From Bacteroidales bacterium (lineage in GTDB: Bacteria > Bacteroidota > Bacteroidia > Bacteroidales > UBA932), in assembly GCA_017479265.1 (NCBI GenBank), contig JAFVCK010000022.1:1-64000 (forward strand): a DNA stretch of 64,000 nucleotides, read 5' to 3'. How positions within the stretch are numbered: position 1 is the first letter of the stretch; each line of letters starts with the position of its first letter. The translations under genes were made by a program, and so were the position numbers. Positions 52,690-61,556 of the stretch are shown here, piece by piece. The notes under the pieces are model-generated. The model had not been told where the DNA came from and ran no database searches. It saw only the letters and a program-made list of their open reading frames with translations.

Positions 52690-53471
52690 TTCGAGGGCTG
52701 TTTGAGAGGGTCCTTGCTAAGGTACAGATTGACATCCGAGCCCATGAGCATGGGATTGCGTGAGGGCGAAGGAGTCTGCTTGTAAACCACCGCATCCAGC
52801 GAGTCAGCATAAGTCTTTATGCCTTCGTCGAAATGCAAGGTCTTGATATTGAGGGAATAATCATGCACAGCATCTACGGCCCTGAGGAACTTCATGCCGC
52901 TTACGTCGGGCACGTAAGTCTGGTTGTCATTGCTGCTCAGGCCCACCACGAGGTCTATGGTGCTGCCGCTCTCCACCATGGTGCCGGGAGCAATCTCGCG
53001 GTTGCGGCGCAGTTGGCGGAGGACATTGTTAGTGGCCATGTCGCTGACATATATCAGCTTGCCCGGATTGAGCCCGCGCGAAAGCAGTTCGGCCTTGGCC
53101 TGGCGCATGGAATATCCGACGAGGTTCGGCATCTGCACCTTCTTGGGTGTGACGGAGTTGATGGTGAGCATCACGCGGCGGCCTTTCTTGACCTTGCTGC
53201 CTGCCTTGGGATTCTGGCTGTACACCAGTCCCCTGCCCATCCTGCGGATATACACGGAGTCCGTGACCTCCGCCCTTATGTCCACGAGGCCGGCATTGTA
53301 CTTCGCCTCGTTGACATTCATGTTGGTAAAGTCGGGGACGGTTATCTCCTTGCCGTGGTTGGTCATGACGCGAAGGCCTATGGAGGCGGCGATGACAAGC
53401 ACCGTGACAAGCACCAGCGCCCAAATAAGGTTCTTCACTATCCAGTTGCCGAAAATTTTCTTAGCTTCCAT
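52686..53471 (-). CDS. membrane-anchored PASTA-domain protein
   Basis: One N-terminal membrane helix (residues about 14-35), then three PASTA repeats outside (about 40-110, 112-180, 185-255), each with a V/MP-x-L/F core: VPDFTNMNVNEAK, MPNLVGYSMRQAKAEL, VPDVSGMKFLRAVDAV. PASTA domains bind cell-wall fragments or lipid II in other bacteria. No kinase or penicillin-binding domain is attached. In Bacteroidetes such proteins sit beside rluD, as here. The exact partner is unknown. Confidence 0.88.
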   Translation of the reverse strand: MEAKKIFGNWIVKNLIWALVLVTVLVIAASIGLRVMTNHGKEITVPDFTNMNVNEAKYNAGLVDIRAEVTDSVYIRRMGRGLVYSQNPKAGSKVKKGRRVMLTINSVTPKKVQMPNLVGYSMRQAKAELLSRGLNPGKLIYVSDMATNNVLRQLRRNREIAPGTMVESGSTIDLVVGLSSNDNQTYVPDVSGMKFLRAVDAVHDYSLNIKTLHFDEGIKTYADSLDAVVYKQTPSPSRNPMLMGSDVNLYLSKDPLKQPSK

Positions 53472-53474
53472 ATA

Positions 53475-54104
53475 CTAGAGGAATATTGCCTTCATTGCGC
53501 CTTCGGCGATGAGGGCTATGCCTATAATCATTACTATTATGCCTGATATGCGGTTGATCCACAGCAGGGTGCCGAGCTTGAAGTTTCGGCTCAGGTGGCT
53601 CAGACCCCAGGAAAATATGAACCAGTAGAGGGCGGAACCGGCGGCCACGGAGAGTATCACCGGCATCACGCTGAATCCGTTTGGCTCGAGTTCGAGGCCG
53701 AAGAATGCGAAAAGCGCGAATATGACAAGTATGGCTCCGGGATTGGTTATGCCCATCGCCACAGCCTTTATGAAGTCCTTGACCGAGTACGGAGTCGGGT
53801 CGTTCTCCTTCATCTTGCGGAAAGGGTCGCTGAAGGTCATGGACACTCCCAGCAGCCCTACCACCAGCCCTCCGACCAGAAGTATCAAGGTGCGGTGGGA
53901 ATTGAGGAAAGACTCCACGAAAGCGAGGGCGAACACGGCGATGACGGCGAACAGCGTATCGACCAGGGTGGCTCCAAGTCCGGTTATGAAACCGGCTTTG
54001 TGCCCTTCGCTCAGGGACTTCTGGACAACAAGAATGGCTATCGGTCCGAGAGGGGCCGACGCGCATATTCCTACCAATATCCCTTTAATTATGTCAAGAA
54101 GCAT
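53475..54104 (-). CDS. LysE-family translocator
   Basis: Inner-membrane exporter of the LysE/RhtB superfamily. 209 residues from ATG 54104, with the family start MLLDIIKGILVGICASAPLGP and about six membrane helices (GLGATLVDTLFAVIAVFALA; ILLVGGLVVGLLGVSM; AILVIFALFAFFG; ILSVAAGSALYWFIF; IIVMIIGIALIAEG). The frame stays open 82 codons upstream into the divergent lnt region and is not coding there. Amino-acid export is the family role; the substrate is not known. Head of the lysE-PASTA-rluD unit. Confidence 0.88.
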   Translation of the reverse strand: MLLDIIKGILVGICASAPLGPIAILVVQKSLSEGHKAGFITGLGATLVDTLFAVIAVFALAFVESFLNSHRTLILLVGGLVVGLLGVSMTFSDPFRKMKENDPTPYSVKDFIKAVAMGITNPGAILVIFALFAFFGLELEPNGFSVMPVILSVAAGSALYWFIFSWGLSHLSRNFKLGTLLWINRISGIIVMIIGIALIAEGAMKAIFL

Positions 54105-54126
54105 TGCCTCAGTTTTATATAACCCG

Positions 54127-54134
54127 CAAATATA
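54127..54134 (-). promoter_or_regulatory. -7 box of lysE operon promoter
   Basis: Minus-strand TATATTTG, full TAnnTTTG match, 23 bases before ATG 54104. No clear -33. Confidence 0.5.
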
Positions 54135-54148
54135 ACAAAAAAAATTCA

Positions 54149-54156
54149 TATCTTTG
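54149..54156 (+). promoter_or_regulatory. -7 box of lnt promoter
   Basis: TATCTTTG, full match, 48 bases before the lnt ATG. No clear -33 because of overlap with the divergent lysE promoter. Confidence 0.5.
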
Positions 54157-54204
54157 TCCATCGGCACCTTAGAGAGGTGGTGAGGGATATAAACAACTTC
54201 TGAA

Positions 54205-55806
54205 ATGAAAAGAAATATCTGGCTGCTGGTTATATGTTTTGCCGTGGCGATGAGCCTGCCATGGCTGGTGAAAGGGACTTCTCTGCTGGCTCTGGTAGCG
54301 CTTGTGCCGCTGCTGTGGGCCGAGAGAATGGCAGACAGGGCCCATATCAAGCGGTTCTGGCCATACCACTATGCCGGTTTCGTGCTGTGGAATGCCGCCA
54401 CCACCTTCTGGATATGGAACGCCACCGCAGGCGGAGCCGTATTCGCCATTCTCGCCAACGCCCTGCAGATGTCTCTGATATTCGGGCTGTACAGGCTCTC
54501 CAAAAAGGCGCTCTCCGGACCTCTGCCATATATATTCCTCGCCGCCATGTGGATAGCCTGGGAGAGATGGTACCTCACTTCAGCCCAGATTTCCTGGCCC
54601 TGGCTGGTGATGGGCAACGCCTTCGCCAAAGACATTTCCCTCGTGCAGTGGTACGAGGCTACGGGACATCTTGGAGGCTCCGCCTGGGTATGGGCCTGCA
54701 ACCTGGGCATTTTCGGTCTGCTTTCCGCCCTTTCGGACGGCAGGTGGAAGGGCTTCAACATCAAGGCAAAGACTGCCGCGATAACTGCTCTTGCTCTTGT
54801 AATACTCTGTCCCATAGCTATTTCCGAGTGGCGCTATGCTTCATACTCAGAGACGGAAGACCCTCTGGACGTGCTCATAGCCCAGCCCAACATAGACCCC
54901 TACAACAAGTTCGGCGGATGGACCCAGGACAAGCAGAATGCATTTCTAGAGGGTCAGATACGACAAGCCACACGCAACCGCCGCGACAGTTCCGCCCTGC
55001 TGATACTGGCTCCGGAGACCTTCACCTCCGACATTGTGGTCGGCGAGGTGGAGTCCGGCAAGACATTCAGGCGGCTGTCATCCCTGTGCGCTGACATTCC
55101 GGGTTCCAACCTGCTGTTCGGCGCAACGACTTTCGAATATCTGGGCGGAGCGAATGCCCCTTCACGCACGGCCCGCAGCATAGGCAAGGGAATGTGGTAC
55201 GAGTCGCACAATTCGGCCCTGATTACCGACGGGTCCGGGCGTCATGACATCTTCCACAAGAGCAAGCTGGTGGTGGGTGTCGAAATGACTCCCTACCCTG
55301 CCGTTTTCGTTCCTTTGGACAATATGCTTGGCGGCGTGATGGGACGCGATGTCGGCCAGAAGGAGATTTCCTGCCTTGATTTCAGGGCTGCCGGAAGGGA
55401 CTTTCCCGTCGGAGCCGCAGTTTGCTACGAGTCGGTCTATGGCGAGTATTGCACGGGATATGTCAGGAAGGGAGCCCGGCTGCTGTGCGTCATAACCAAC
55501 GATGCATGGTGGGGCAACACTCCCGGATACAGGCAGCACCTGAGCTACAGCAGCCTGCGTGCGATAGAGACAAGGCGCGACATAGCCAGGTGCGGCAATA
55601 CGGGCATTTCGGCGATAATAGACCAGAGAGGGCGCATACTATCCAGCACCCCCTGGTGGGAGCCGGCTACCTTACAAGGCAGCGTAAACCTCTCTGACAA
55701 AGAGACTTTCTTCGTCCGCAACGGGGACATAGTCGGGCGCATCTGCACCCTGGTGTTCCTGCTGTTGCTGCTGATTGTACCTGTCCGCCTCCTCCGCAAG
55801 GAATAG
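54205..55806 (+). CDS. lnt: apolipoprotein N-acyltransferase
   Basis: Adds the third acyl chain to lipoproteins at the inner membrane. The N-terminal half has about six membrane helices; the C-terminal half is a nitrilase-like domain with a catalytic triad E271 (LAPETFTSD), lysine in FHKSKLV (K352 or K354) and C407 (AAVCYESVYG). ATT-rich C-terminal helix (ICTLVFLLLLLIVPV). 533 residues. With SppA, and with four lipoprotein substrates in this window, it fits the lipoprotein pathway. Single gene, convergent with the barrel protein. Confidence 0.92.
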   Translation: MKRNIWLLVICFAVAMSLPWLVKGTSLLALVALVPLLWAERMADRAHIKRFWPYHYAGFVLWNAATTFWIWNATAGGAVFAILANALQMSLIFGLYRLSKKALSGPLPYIFLAAMWIAWERWYLTSAQISWPWLVMGNAFAKDISLVQWYEATGHLGGSAWVWACNLGIFGLLSALSDGRWKGFNIKAKTAAITALALVILCPIAISEWRYASYSETEDPLDVLIAQPNIDPYNKFGGWTQDKQNAFLEGQIRQATRNRRDSSALLILAPETFTSDIVVGEVESGKTFRRLSSLCADIPGSNLLFGATTFEYLGGANAPSRTARSIGKGMWYESHNSALITDGSGRHDIFHKSKLVVGVEMTPYPAVFVPLDNMLGGVMGRDVGQKEISCLDFRAAGRDFPVGAAVCYESVYGEYCTGYVRKGARLLCVITNDAWWGNTPGYRQHLSYSSLRAIETRRDIARCGNTGISAIIDQRGRILSSTPWWEPATLQGSVNLSDKETFFVRNGDIVGRICTLVFLLLLLIVPVRLLRKE

Positions 55807-55811
55807 AGGTT

Positions 55812-58800
55812 CTACATCCTTGGAGGACGGCCGCCGCCCATAGGACCGCGGGCGTTACGCATGTTGCCGAAATTGCCGAACCGCCAGGTCAGCGACAGGA
55901 TGACATAACGGCCGAGGGTATTGTTGTAGGTCTCCATGTGATAGTTGGACTCGTCCGTCACAGTAAGGTTCTTCGCCTGGTTCAGAAGGTCATAGACCTT
56001 GATGGCCACGGTCAGGGACTTCTTGAACAGAAGCTTGTTGATTTCGGCGTTGATGATGACATCCGAAGGCTGATCCGTGGTATATCCGCGGTACCAGTTG
56101 TAACGAGCGTCCGCGACTATGCCCCAATCTCCGGGAATGGTCCAGTTCATGGACCCCGTCACCTGATTGTTCCAAGTAGTGTTGGTAGAGGCCGAGCTGA
56201 TTGTGTACCAAGACTTTGACATTCTCGTGCGACCTCCTGCCGTAAGCTCCACGAAATCGTTGCGATAAGTCAGCCTCAACCTCTGCATGGCATTGACGGA
56301 CTGTATCACGTTGCGGCTGAAACGGCTGTCGGAATCGATGTCCGGCACATCGGAGCGGAACTTGTCATAGTTGAACGACCCGTCGGTATTCTCATAATCG
56401 GACATGTTGAAGCCGGTGGAAGACCCAAGGTACGAAGACCCGTTGGTGTAACCTCCTGTAGTCATGGAGAATATGGAGAAATTGGACTTGGCGATGGGAG
56501 TGTTCAAGGACACGCGCAGATTGACGTTGCCCGAAGTCTTGCCGTTGACAGGCATGGAATACTGCGCTCCCGTGCTCATGTCGTACCAGGTCGCATTCAC
56601 TATGGGAGACTGGTTGATGTTGCCGTCCAGATTGACGTTCAGCGTGAGGAAAGTCTTCTTGTTGGTATAGCGGAATTCGCTTCTCAGACCGTGGTTGAAA
56701 TAAGGGTCGAGGTAGGGATTACCCAAGGACACGCTCAGAGGATTGGAATTGTCCAGGACAGGCATCAACTGCGAAGTCGAAGGCTGCTGGCTGCGTCCGA
56801 AATAAAAGAGACGCACATTGGAATTCTCTGCGAAATCGTACCAGAGCATGGCCTGGGGAGCCCAGTTGTAAACCGTCCTGTCGTAGGCGTCATAGCCCGT
56901 AGTCTCGTTATGGGTGGTGGTAGGCAGGAAGGCCGCGCCCACCTGTGCGCGGATATTGTCCTGCTGGTACATGAAGTTGGCACCTGCCCTGTGGCTGATG
57001 GAATGGTTCAGTATAGTATTGGAATACAGGTCGTTGAGAGACTCCGGGTCGGCGGGCACATACTGTCCCATGGAATAAGCCCTGTCGAATGCGAGGGCCG
57101 CGTCGCCACCCGCAGGGAAGAACTCGGGAATGCCGCCGCCGGCAGCGTCATAGGTGTTCTTCCAGGACTTGTTCAGTCCCCATGACAGCTCGTAATTGGC
57201 CTCTATGTAGAAGCCTCGGCCAAGGGGCTCAGTATAGGTCAAGCGGCCGGAGAGGCTGTTCTGGCGCTGATTCTGGTCATAGCGCTGGTTCACGGACTCT
57301 ACCGTCGATTCGGAATATGAATTGGTGGAGGACTGGTTGTAGCCCTGCATGTCCGTATTCTGGAAATTGTACCTCGCATTGAAGGAAAGGGTCCTGCCGG
57401 GAATTCCGAGCCTCTGGCGGAACAGGAAGAATCCGTTGGTCCTCCAGTTCTTGCTGCTGCCCAGGTTCCTCGTAAAACCGTCGCTGACCATGCTCTCGGC
57501 ACCGTCCACGACCTTTTTCGTCTCGAAATCCTCAGCCTCGAGGAAACTGCCTCCGCCCCAGTTGAACTGCGGCTGGAAGAGTATGGAAGTATTCTCGGAG
57601 AACTTGTGCTCCACCCTCGCCCCTATCCTGTGGCCCCAGGTGTCGGTGTAGCTCTGTCCGGGCGAAGACACTCCGTTGTTGTAGATAAGCTGGCTGCCGT
57701 CCTCCAGATAGGTGGTCTTGGAACTTTTCTCCTCGACATACTTGCCGGAACCGTTGTACAGGTAGTTGCCCTGCAGGTCCATCTTGTCATTAAACAGGTA
57801 GGTCTGGCCGTTGAGTCCGGCCATCCATGAGGTAGTGATGCCGTTGCCTGAGCCCCAGCCGCCCTGACCGCGGCCCATTCCGCCGCCGCCCTGGCCGCGC
57901 ATTCCCTGCATCATGGAGCCGGCAAGGTCGTTGAAGCCACGGTTGTTGGTATTGTTTCCGTTCAGGATGACGCTTATCTGGTTCTTTTCGGAGAACCTTC
58001 CGGCAAAGCCCGCGCCCTGGAAACGCCAGTCGCCGTTGCCGTATTTCTCCCGGGATTCCTTGGAAGGAATGTCATGTCCGCCGCCCAGCATCACGTTGCC
58101 GAAAAGGCCGTTCATCATGCCCGGACGTATGCTGAGGTCTATGACAGTCTCCTCGTTTCCGTCGCTGATGCCGGTGAATTCAGCCTGCTCGGACTTTTTC
58201 TCGAGCACCTTGACCTTCTCTATGACCTTGGCCGGAATATTCTTCGTGGCAAGCTGGGGATCATCCAGGAAGAATGTCTTTCCGTCTATCGTTATCTTGT
58301 TGATGGTCTGGCCGTTGGCCGTTACGGTACCGTCTTCGGAGACCTCCACGCCGGGGAGTTTTTTGAGGAGGTCCTCCAACATGTCGTTGTCCGTGGTCTT
58401 GAAGGAAGAGGCATTGTACTCGATTGTATCCTTCTTCACCACTATGGGATTGCCCGTCGCCGTGACGCTGGCCGCATCCAGGACTTCGCGGTCGGGAACC
58501 ATCTTGAACACGCCCAGGTCCACGTCGCCCTTGACCTCGATTTCGGCGGAATAGGCCTTGTAGCCGAGCAGTTCCGCCTTGATCTCGTAGGTGGCTGCGG
58601 ACACCTTCTCGATGACCGCCTTGCCGTGGTCGTCGCTGAGGACATACTTGGAAGGCTTGGAAGCCCCCTTCTTGGTAAGGGATACCGTGGCGAATGAAAC
58701 GGCTTCCCCGCTCTGGGAATCCTGCAGCGCCACCTTCACCGTATTCTGGGCGAAAGCCGCCGCGCCGAAAAACAAAATTGCGGACATGGCCGCAACCATC

Positions 58801-58820
58801 AATCTGAGAAATCTACCCAT
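55812..58820 (-). CDS. outer-membrane beta-barrel protein, TonB-receptor-like
   Basis: Signal peptide (MRFLRL-type, ending AAFAQ), carboxypeptidase-like regulatory beta domain (about 28-110), a plug-like domain (NDMLEDLLKKLPGVEVSEDG) and a long C-terminal barrel with aromatic-ended strands (YVILSLTWRFGNFGN). This matches the outer-membrane beta-barrel family near TonB receptors, without a SusD partner. A Met/Gly-rich tract (MMQGMRGQGGGGMGRGQGG) near residue 310 and a Gly/Arg/Pro tail (MGGGRPPRM) stand out. 40 bases after ruvC. Ligand not known. Confidence 0.85.
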   Translation of the reverse strand: MGRFLRLMVAAMSAILFFGAAAFAQNTVKVALQDSQSGEAVSFATVSLTKKGASKPSKYVLSDDHGKAVIEKVSAATYEIKAELLGYKAYSAEIEVKGDVDLGVFKMVPDREVLDAASVTATGNPIVVKKDTIEYNASSFKTTDNDMLEDLLKKLPGVEVSEDGTVTANGQTINKITIDGKTFFLDDPQLATKNIPAKVIEKVKVLEKKSEQAEFTGISDGNEETVIDLSIRPGMMNGLFGNVMLGGGHDIPSKESREKYGNGDWRFQGAGFAGRFSEKNQISVILNGNNTNNRGFNDLAGSMMQGMRGQGGGGMGRGQGGWGSGNGITTSWMAGLNGQTYLFNDKMDLQGNYLYNGSGKYVEEKSSKTTYLEDGSQLIYNNGVSSPGQSYTDTWGHRIGARVEHKFSENTSILFQPQFNWGGGSFLEAEDFETKKVVDGAESMVSDGFTRNLGSSKNWRTNGFFLFRQRLGIPGRTLSFNARYNFQNTDMQGYNQSSTNSYSESTVESVNQRYDQNQRQNSLSGRLTYTEPLGRGFYIEANYELSWGLNKSWKNTYDAAGGGIPEFFPAGGDAALAFDRAYSMGQYVPADPESLNDLYSNTILNHSISHRAGANFMYQQDNIRAQVGAAFLPTTTHNETTGYDAYDRTVYNWAPQAMLWYDFAENSNVRLFYFGRSQQPSTSQLMPVLDNSNPLSVSLGNPYLDPYFNHGLRSEFRYTNKKTFLTLNVNLDGNINQSPIVNATWYDMSTGAQYSMPVNGKTSGNVNLRVSLNTPIAKSNFSIFSMTTGGYTNGSSYLGSSTGFNMSDYENTDGSFNYDKFRSDVPDIDSDSRFSRNVIQSVNAMQRLRLTYRNDFVELTAGGRTRMSKSWYTISSASTNTTWNNQVTGSMNWTIPGDWGIVADARYNWYRGYTTDQPSDVIINAEINKLLFKKSLTVAIKVYDLLNQAKNLTVTDESNYHMETYNNTLGRYVILSLTWRFGNFGNMRNARGPMGGGRPPRM

Positions 58821-58860
58821 AAGTTCGTTTATAAATCAGATGTTTGACGCGCCGGCGCGA

Positions 58861-59415
58861 CTAAGGTTTAACGCGGTCGGGATTATTTTTGACAAAGGCT
58901 TCCCAGCCTGAAGACTTGCCCTTGACGGCCAGAGGGCTGCTCTGCTGATAATGATGGCAGAGCGCTATGGCAAGAGCGTCCGTCGCATCCAGGAACTTGT
59001 CCTCGAGAGTGACTCCGAGGGTCTTCTGCAACATCATGCTGACCTGCTCCTTGGATGCCGCTCCGTTGCCAGTTATGGCCTCCTTGGCCTTGCGCGGAGC
59101 ATATTCGAAGACCTCCACGCCGTATTCCATGGCGGCTATCATGGCCGCGCCCTGCGCCCTTCCGAGCTTGAGTATGACCTGGGCGTTCTTGCCGTAGAAA
59201 GGCGATTCCAGGGCCACCACGGTGGGGTGATAATTCCGGCAAACCTCGGTCACCGTGTCATAAATCTGGCGCAGCTTCCGGTAAGGGTCCTTGTCCTTGC
59301 GCATGTCCAGCACGCCCATGTCCACATACTCCGGCTTGCGGTTTACAACACGGACGACCCCGAAACCAAGAATGTTGGTACCGGGGTCGATTCCTAATAT
59401 GATCGTTTCTTCCAC
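58861..59415 (-). CDS. ruvC: Holliday junction resolvase RuvC
   Basis: Cleaves Holliday junctions after RuvAB. ILGIDPGTNILGFGVV supplies the first catalytic aspartate; ESPFYGKNAQVILKLGRAQG the glutamate; and DKFLDATDALAIALCHH the last pair. 184 residues. The start is GTG 59415, directly against the serS stop (TAG 59418-59416), and the next in-frame codons fit the family, so no ATG is needed. Middle of serS-ruvC-barrel. Confidence 0.94.
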   Translation of the reverse strand: MEETIILGIDPGTNILGFGVVRVVNRKPEYVDMGVLDMRKDKDPYRKLRQIYDTVTEVCRNYHPTVVALESPFYGKNAQVILKLGRAQGAAMIAAMEYGVEVFEYAPRKAKEAITGNGAASKEQVSMMLQKTLGVTLEDKFLDATDALAIALCHHYQQSSPLAVKGKSSGWEAFVKNNPDRVKP

Positions 59416-60687
59416 CTAACCAATCTTGTCGAAACCGGTGTAAGGACGAAGCACCTCGGGGATGATGATGCCATCCTCGGTCTGGTTGTCCTCCAGGAGA
59501 GCGGCCACGACCCTGGGCAGTGCGAGAGAACTGCCGTTCAGCGTATGGCAGAGCCGGGTCTTGCCATTCTCGTCACGATAGCGGAGGTGGAGCCTGTTGG
59601 CCTGGTAGGTCTCGAAGTTGGAGACGGAAGAAATCTCAAGCCAGCGGCCCTGTGCTGCGGACCAGAGTTCGAAGTCGTATGTGATGGCCGAAGTGAAGCT
59701 CATGTCGCCTCCGCAAAGGCGAAGTATGCGGTAGCGCAGTCCAAGTGCGTTCACAAGACCTTCCACATGCGCAATCATCTCATCGAGAGCCTTGTACGAA
59801 TCCTCGGGCTTCTCCACGCGGACGATTTCGACCTTGTCGAACTGATGCAGGCGGTTCAGCCCGCGCACGTCCTTGCCGTAAGAACCGGCCTCGCGGCGGA
59901 AGCAGGGAGTATATGCCGTAAGCTTCTGGGGGAACTTGTCATTCTCCAGGATAACGTCACGGAAAATGTTGGTCACGGGAACCTCTGCGGTAGGCACGAG
60001 ATAGTAGTCGTCAAGTCCTACGTAATACATCTGGGCCTCCTTGTCGGGAAGCTGGCCCGTGCCGAAACCGGAAGCGGCATTGACAAGCACGGGAGGCTCC
60101 ACTTCCTTGTATCCTGCAGCGGTGTTGCGGTCCAGGAAGAAGTTGACAAGAGCCCTCTGGAGCCTTGCGCCCTTGCCCTTATAGACAGGGAAACCGGCAC
60201 CGGTAAGCTTTACGCCCAGGTCGAAGTCTATGATGTCATATTTCTTGGCAAGGTCCCAGTGAGGAAGAGCGTTTTCGGGGAGCTTGGGCTCCTCGCCGCC
60301 CATTTTCACCACGAGATTGTCCTCTGCGCCCTTTCCTTCGGGAACGAGGTCGCAAGGGATGTTGGGAAGCAGCACGAGCCGGGCCTCAAGCTCCTTGTTG
60401 TTCTCCTCGGCCTTGGCCAGGAGTTCGCCGGAGCGGGCCTTAAGGGCGGCAACTTCTTTCTTTACCTCCTCCGCCTCTTCACGCTTTCCTTCCTTCATCA
60501 GGCCGCCGATCTTGCCGGCAAGCTGTTTCTGCCGGGAGAGCAGGCCGTCGCTTTCAGTCTGGTACGCCCTGCGGTTGGTATCCAGGGCAAGAATCTTCTC
60601 CACTATGGGAGCAGCATCGAAATTCTTGATTGCAAGCTTGCGGATCACCCACTGGGGATCGTCACGAAGCATCTTAAGTGTCAGCAT
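59416..60687 (-). CDS. serS: seryl-tRNA synthetase
   Basis: Class II synthetase. MLTLKMLRDDPQWVIRKLAIKN opens the N-terminal coiled-coil arm (about 30-105), which grips the long arm of tRNA-Ser. Catalytic motifs: TPCFRREAGSYGKDVRGLNR (motif 2) and NGSSLALPRVVAALLEDNQ (motif 3). 423 residues, as usual. It begins after the rpmA terminator; a weak own promoter or readthrough is assumed. ruvC starts at the base after its stop. Confidence 0.95.
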   Translation of the reverse strand: MLTLKMLRDDPQWVIRKLAIKNFDAAPIVEKILALDTNRRAYQTESDGLLSRQKQLAGKIGGLMKEGKREEAEEVKKEVAALKARSGELLAKAEENNKELEARLVLLPNIPCDLVPEGKGAEDNLVVKMGGEEPKLPENALPHWDLAKKYDIIDFDLGVKLTGAGFPVYKGKGARLQRALVNFFLDRNTAAGYKEVEPPVLVNAASGFGTGQLPDKEAQMYYVGLDDYYLVPTAEVPVTNIFRDVILENDKFPQKLTAYTPCFRREAGSYGKDVRGLNRLHQFDKVEIVRVEKPEDSYKALDEMIAHVEGLVNALGLRYRILRLCGGDMSFTSAITYDFELWSAAQGRWLEISSVSNFETYQANRLHLRYRDENGKTRLCHTLNGSSLALPRVVAALLEDNQTEDGIIIPEVLRPYTGFDKIG

Positions 60688-60703
60688 ATCTGCGTATTAT
60701 TTG

Positions 60704-60740
60704 AAAAAAGGACTGCACAACCGCTGCGGAGTGCAATCCT
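60704..60740 (-). terminator. terminator of rplU-rpmA
   Basis: Minus strand stem AGGATTGCAC / GTGCAGTCCT (one G:U) with a 12-base loop, followed by TTTTTT. Confidence 0.8.
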
Positions 60741-60765
60741 TCCTGTTCATTTACCGTACTCCGAA

Positions 60766-61026
60766 TTAATTCTCAAAAGGAACCACGGAAACGTAAGACT
60801 TGTCACCTTTCTTCTTGGTGAACTTCACGGTACCGTCAATAAGGGCATAAAGGGTGTGGTCCTTGCCCATGCCTACGTTCTTGTAGGGATTGTGGGCTGT
60901 ACCCCTCTGGCGTACTATGATGTTGCCCGCCTTTACCACTTCACCGCCGAACTTCTTGAGTCCGAGACGTTTGCTATGGGATTCACGACCGTTCTTTGAA
61001 CTGGATTGACCTTTCTTGTGTGCCAT
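60766..61026 (-). CDS. rpmA: 50S ribosomal protein L27
   Basis: Large-subunit protein near the peptidyl-transferase centre. [20 protein letters not shown] and the [20 protein letters not shown] core are diagnostic. The N-terminus begins MAHKKG directly, without the cleavable extension of Firmicutes. 86 residues. Twenty bases after rplU. Confidence 0.97.
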   Translation of the reverse strand: MAHKKGQSSSKNGRESHSKRLGLKKFGGEVVKAGNIIVRQRGTAHNPYKNVGMGKDHTLYALIDGTVKFTKKKGDKSYVSVVPFEN

Positions 61027-61046
61027 AATTAAATCTCCTTTTAAAA

Positions 61047-61358
61047 TTAAGCGATAGCGTCGATCCTGATACGGGTCAGTTTCTGACGGTGACCGTTGAG
61101 CTTCTGGAAGCCCTTGCGGCGGATTTTCTTGAACACGAGAACCTTCTTGGCCTTGACCTGGTCGTCAAGCACGGTGGCTTTCACCAGCGCACCCTCGACA
61201 TAGGGAGCACCAACCTTTACTGCACCCTCATTGTCAATGAGGAGCACCTTGTCAAACTCAACGGTCTCATCCTTCTTGGCGGCGAGACGGTTGACAAAAA
61301 TCTTGGAGCCAGCTTCTACCTTGAACTGCTGACCTGCAATGTCAACGATTGCGTACAT
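61047..61358 (-). CDS. rplU: 50S ribosomal protein L21
   Basis: Large-subunit protein binding 23S r[23 protein letters not shown] and the basic C-terminus ([20 protein letters not shown]) are typical. 103 residues. Preceded by a leader with a short ORF and hairpins that ends one base before its ATG. Confidence 0.97.
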   Translation of the reverse strand: MYAIVDIAGQQFKVEAGSKIFVNRLAAKKDETVEFDKVLLIDNEGAVKVGAPYVEGALVKATVLDDQVKAKKVLVFKKIRRKGFQKLNGHRQKLTRIRIDAIA

Positions 61359-61359
61359 T

Positions 61360-61434
61360 TTAATAAAAACTCTTAAAGTTCCGGACCGTAAGCGTCTGCT
61401 CCCATGGGCAGATCTTGGCGAGCTCAGCGGTCAT
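61360..61434 (-). CDS. possible 24-residue leader peptide of rplU
   Basis: Minus-strand ATG 61434 to TAA 61362-61360 encodes 24 residues beginning MTAELAKICPWEQ and ending RNFKSFY. It starts about 11 bases after the predicted transcript start and stops one base before the rplU ATG. The leader RNA can pair GACCG 61428-61432 with CGGTC 61384-61388, and TCTGC 61408-61412 with GCAGA 61395-61399. Translation could be coupled to rplU or may reflect chance. Confidence 0.4.
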   Translation of the reverse strand: MTAELAKICPWEQTLTVRNFKSFY

Positions 61435-61451
61435 AAAAATATTTTAGCCCA

Positions 61452-61459
61452 CAAAGATA
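61452..61459 (-). promoter_or_regulatory. -7 box of rplU-rpmA promoter
   Basis: Minus-strand TATCTTTG, full TAnnTTTG match. No -33 at 19 bp. Transcription would start near 61445. Confidence 0.55.
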
Positions 61460-61531
61460 CACATTTTTTTCATAATCTGAAAATTTCTTGAAAGTTCTTG
61501 TTTTTTTTAGATAAAAGTAAAAAGTGTTTGC

Positions 61532-61539
61532 TATCTTTG
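61532..61539 (+). promoter_or_regulatory. -7 box of HU-CCDC81 gene
   Basis: TATCTTTG, full match, 17 bases before ATG 61557. -33 not clear. Confidence 0.5.
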
Positions 61540-61556
61540 TGAACAATTTTCGCAGT

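Noticed and set aside
55790..55830. Terminator between lnt and the barrel gene
   Set aside because: A CTCC..AAGGA / TCCTT..GGAG stem can be drawn but has a bulge, a long loop and no T run on either strand.
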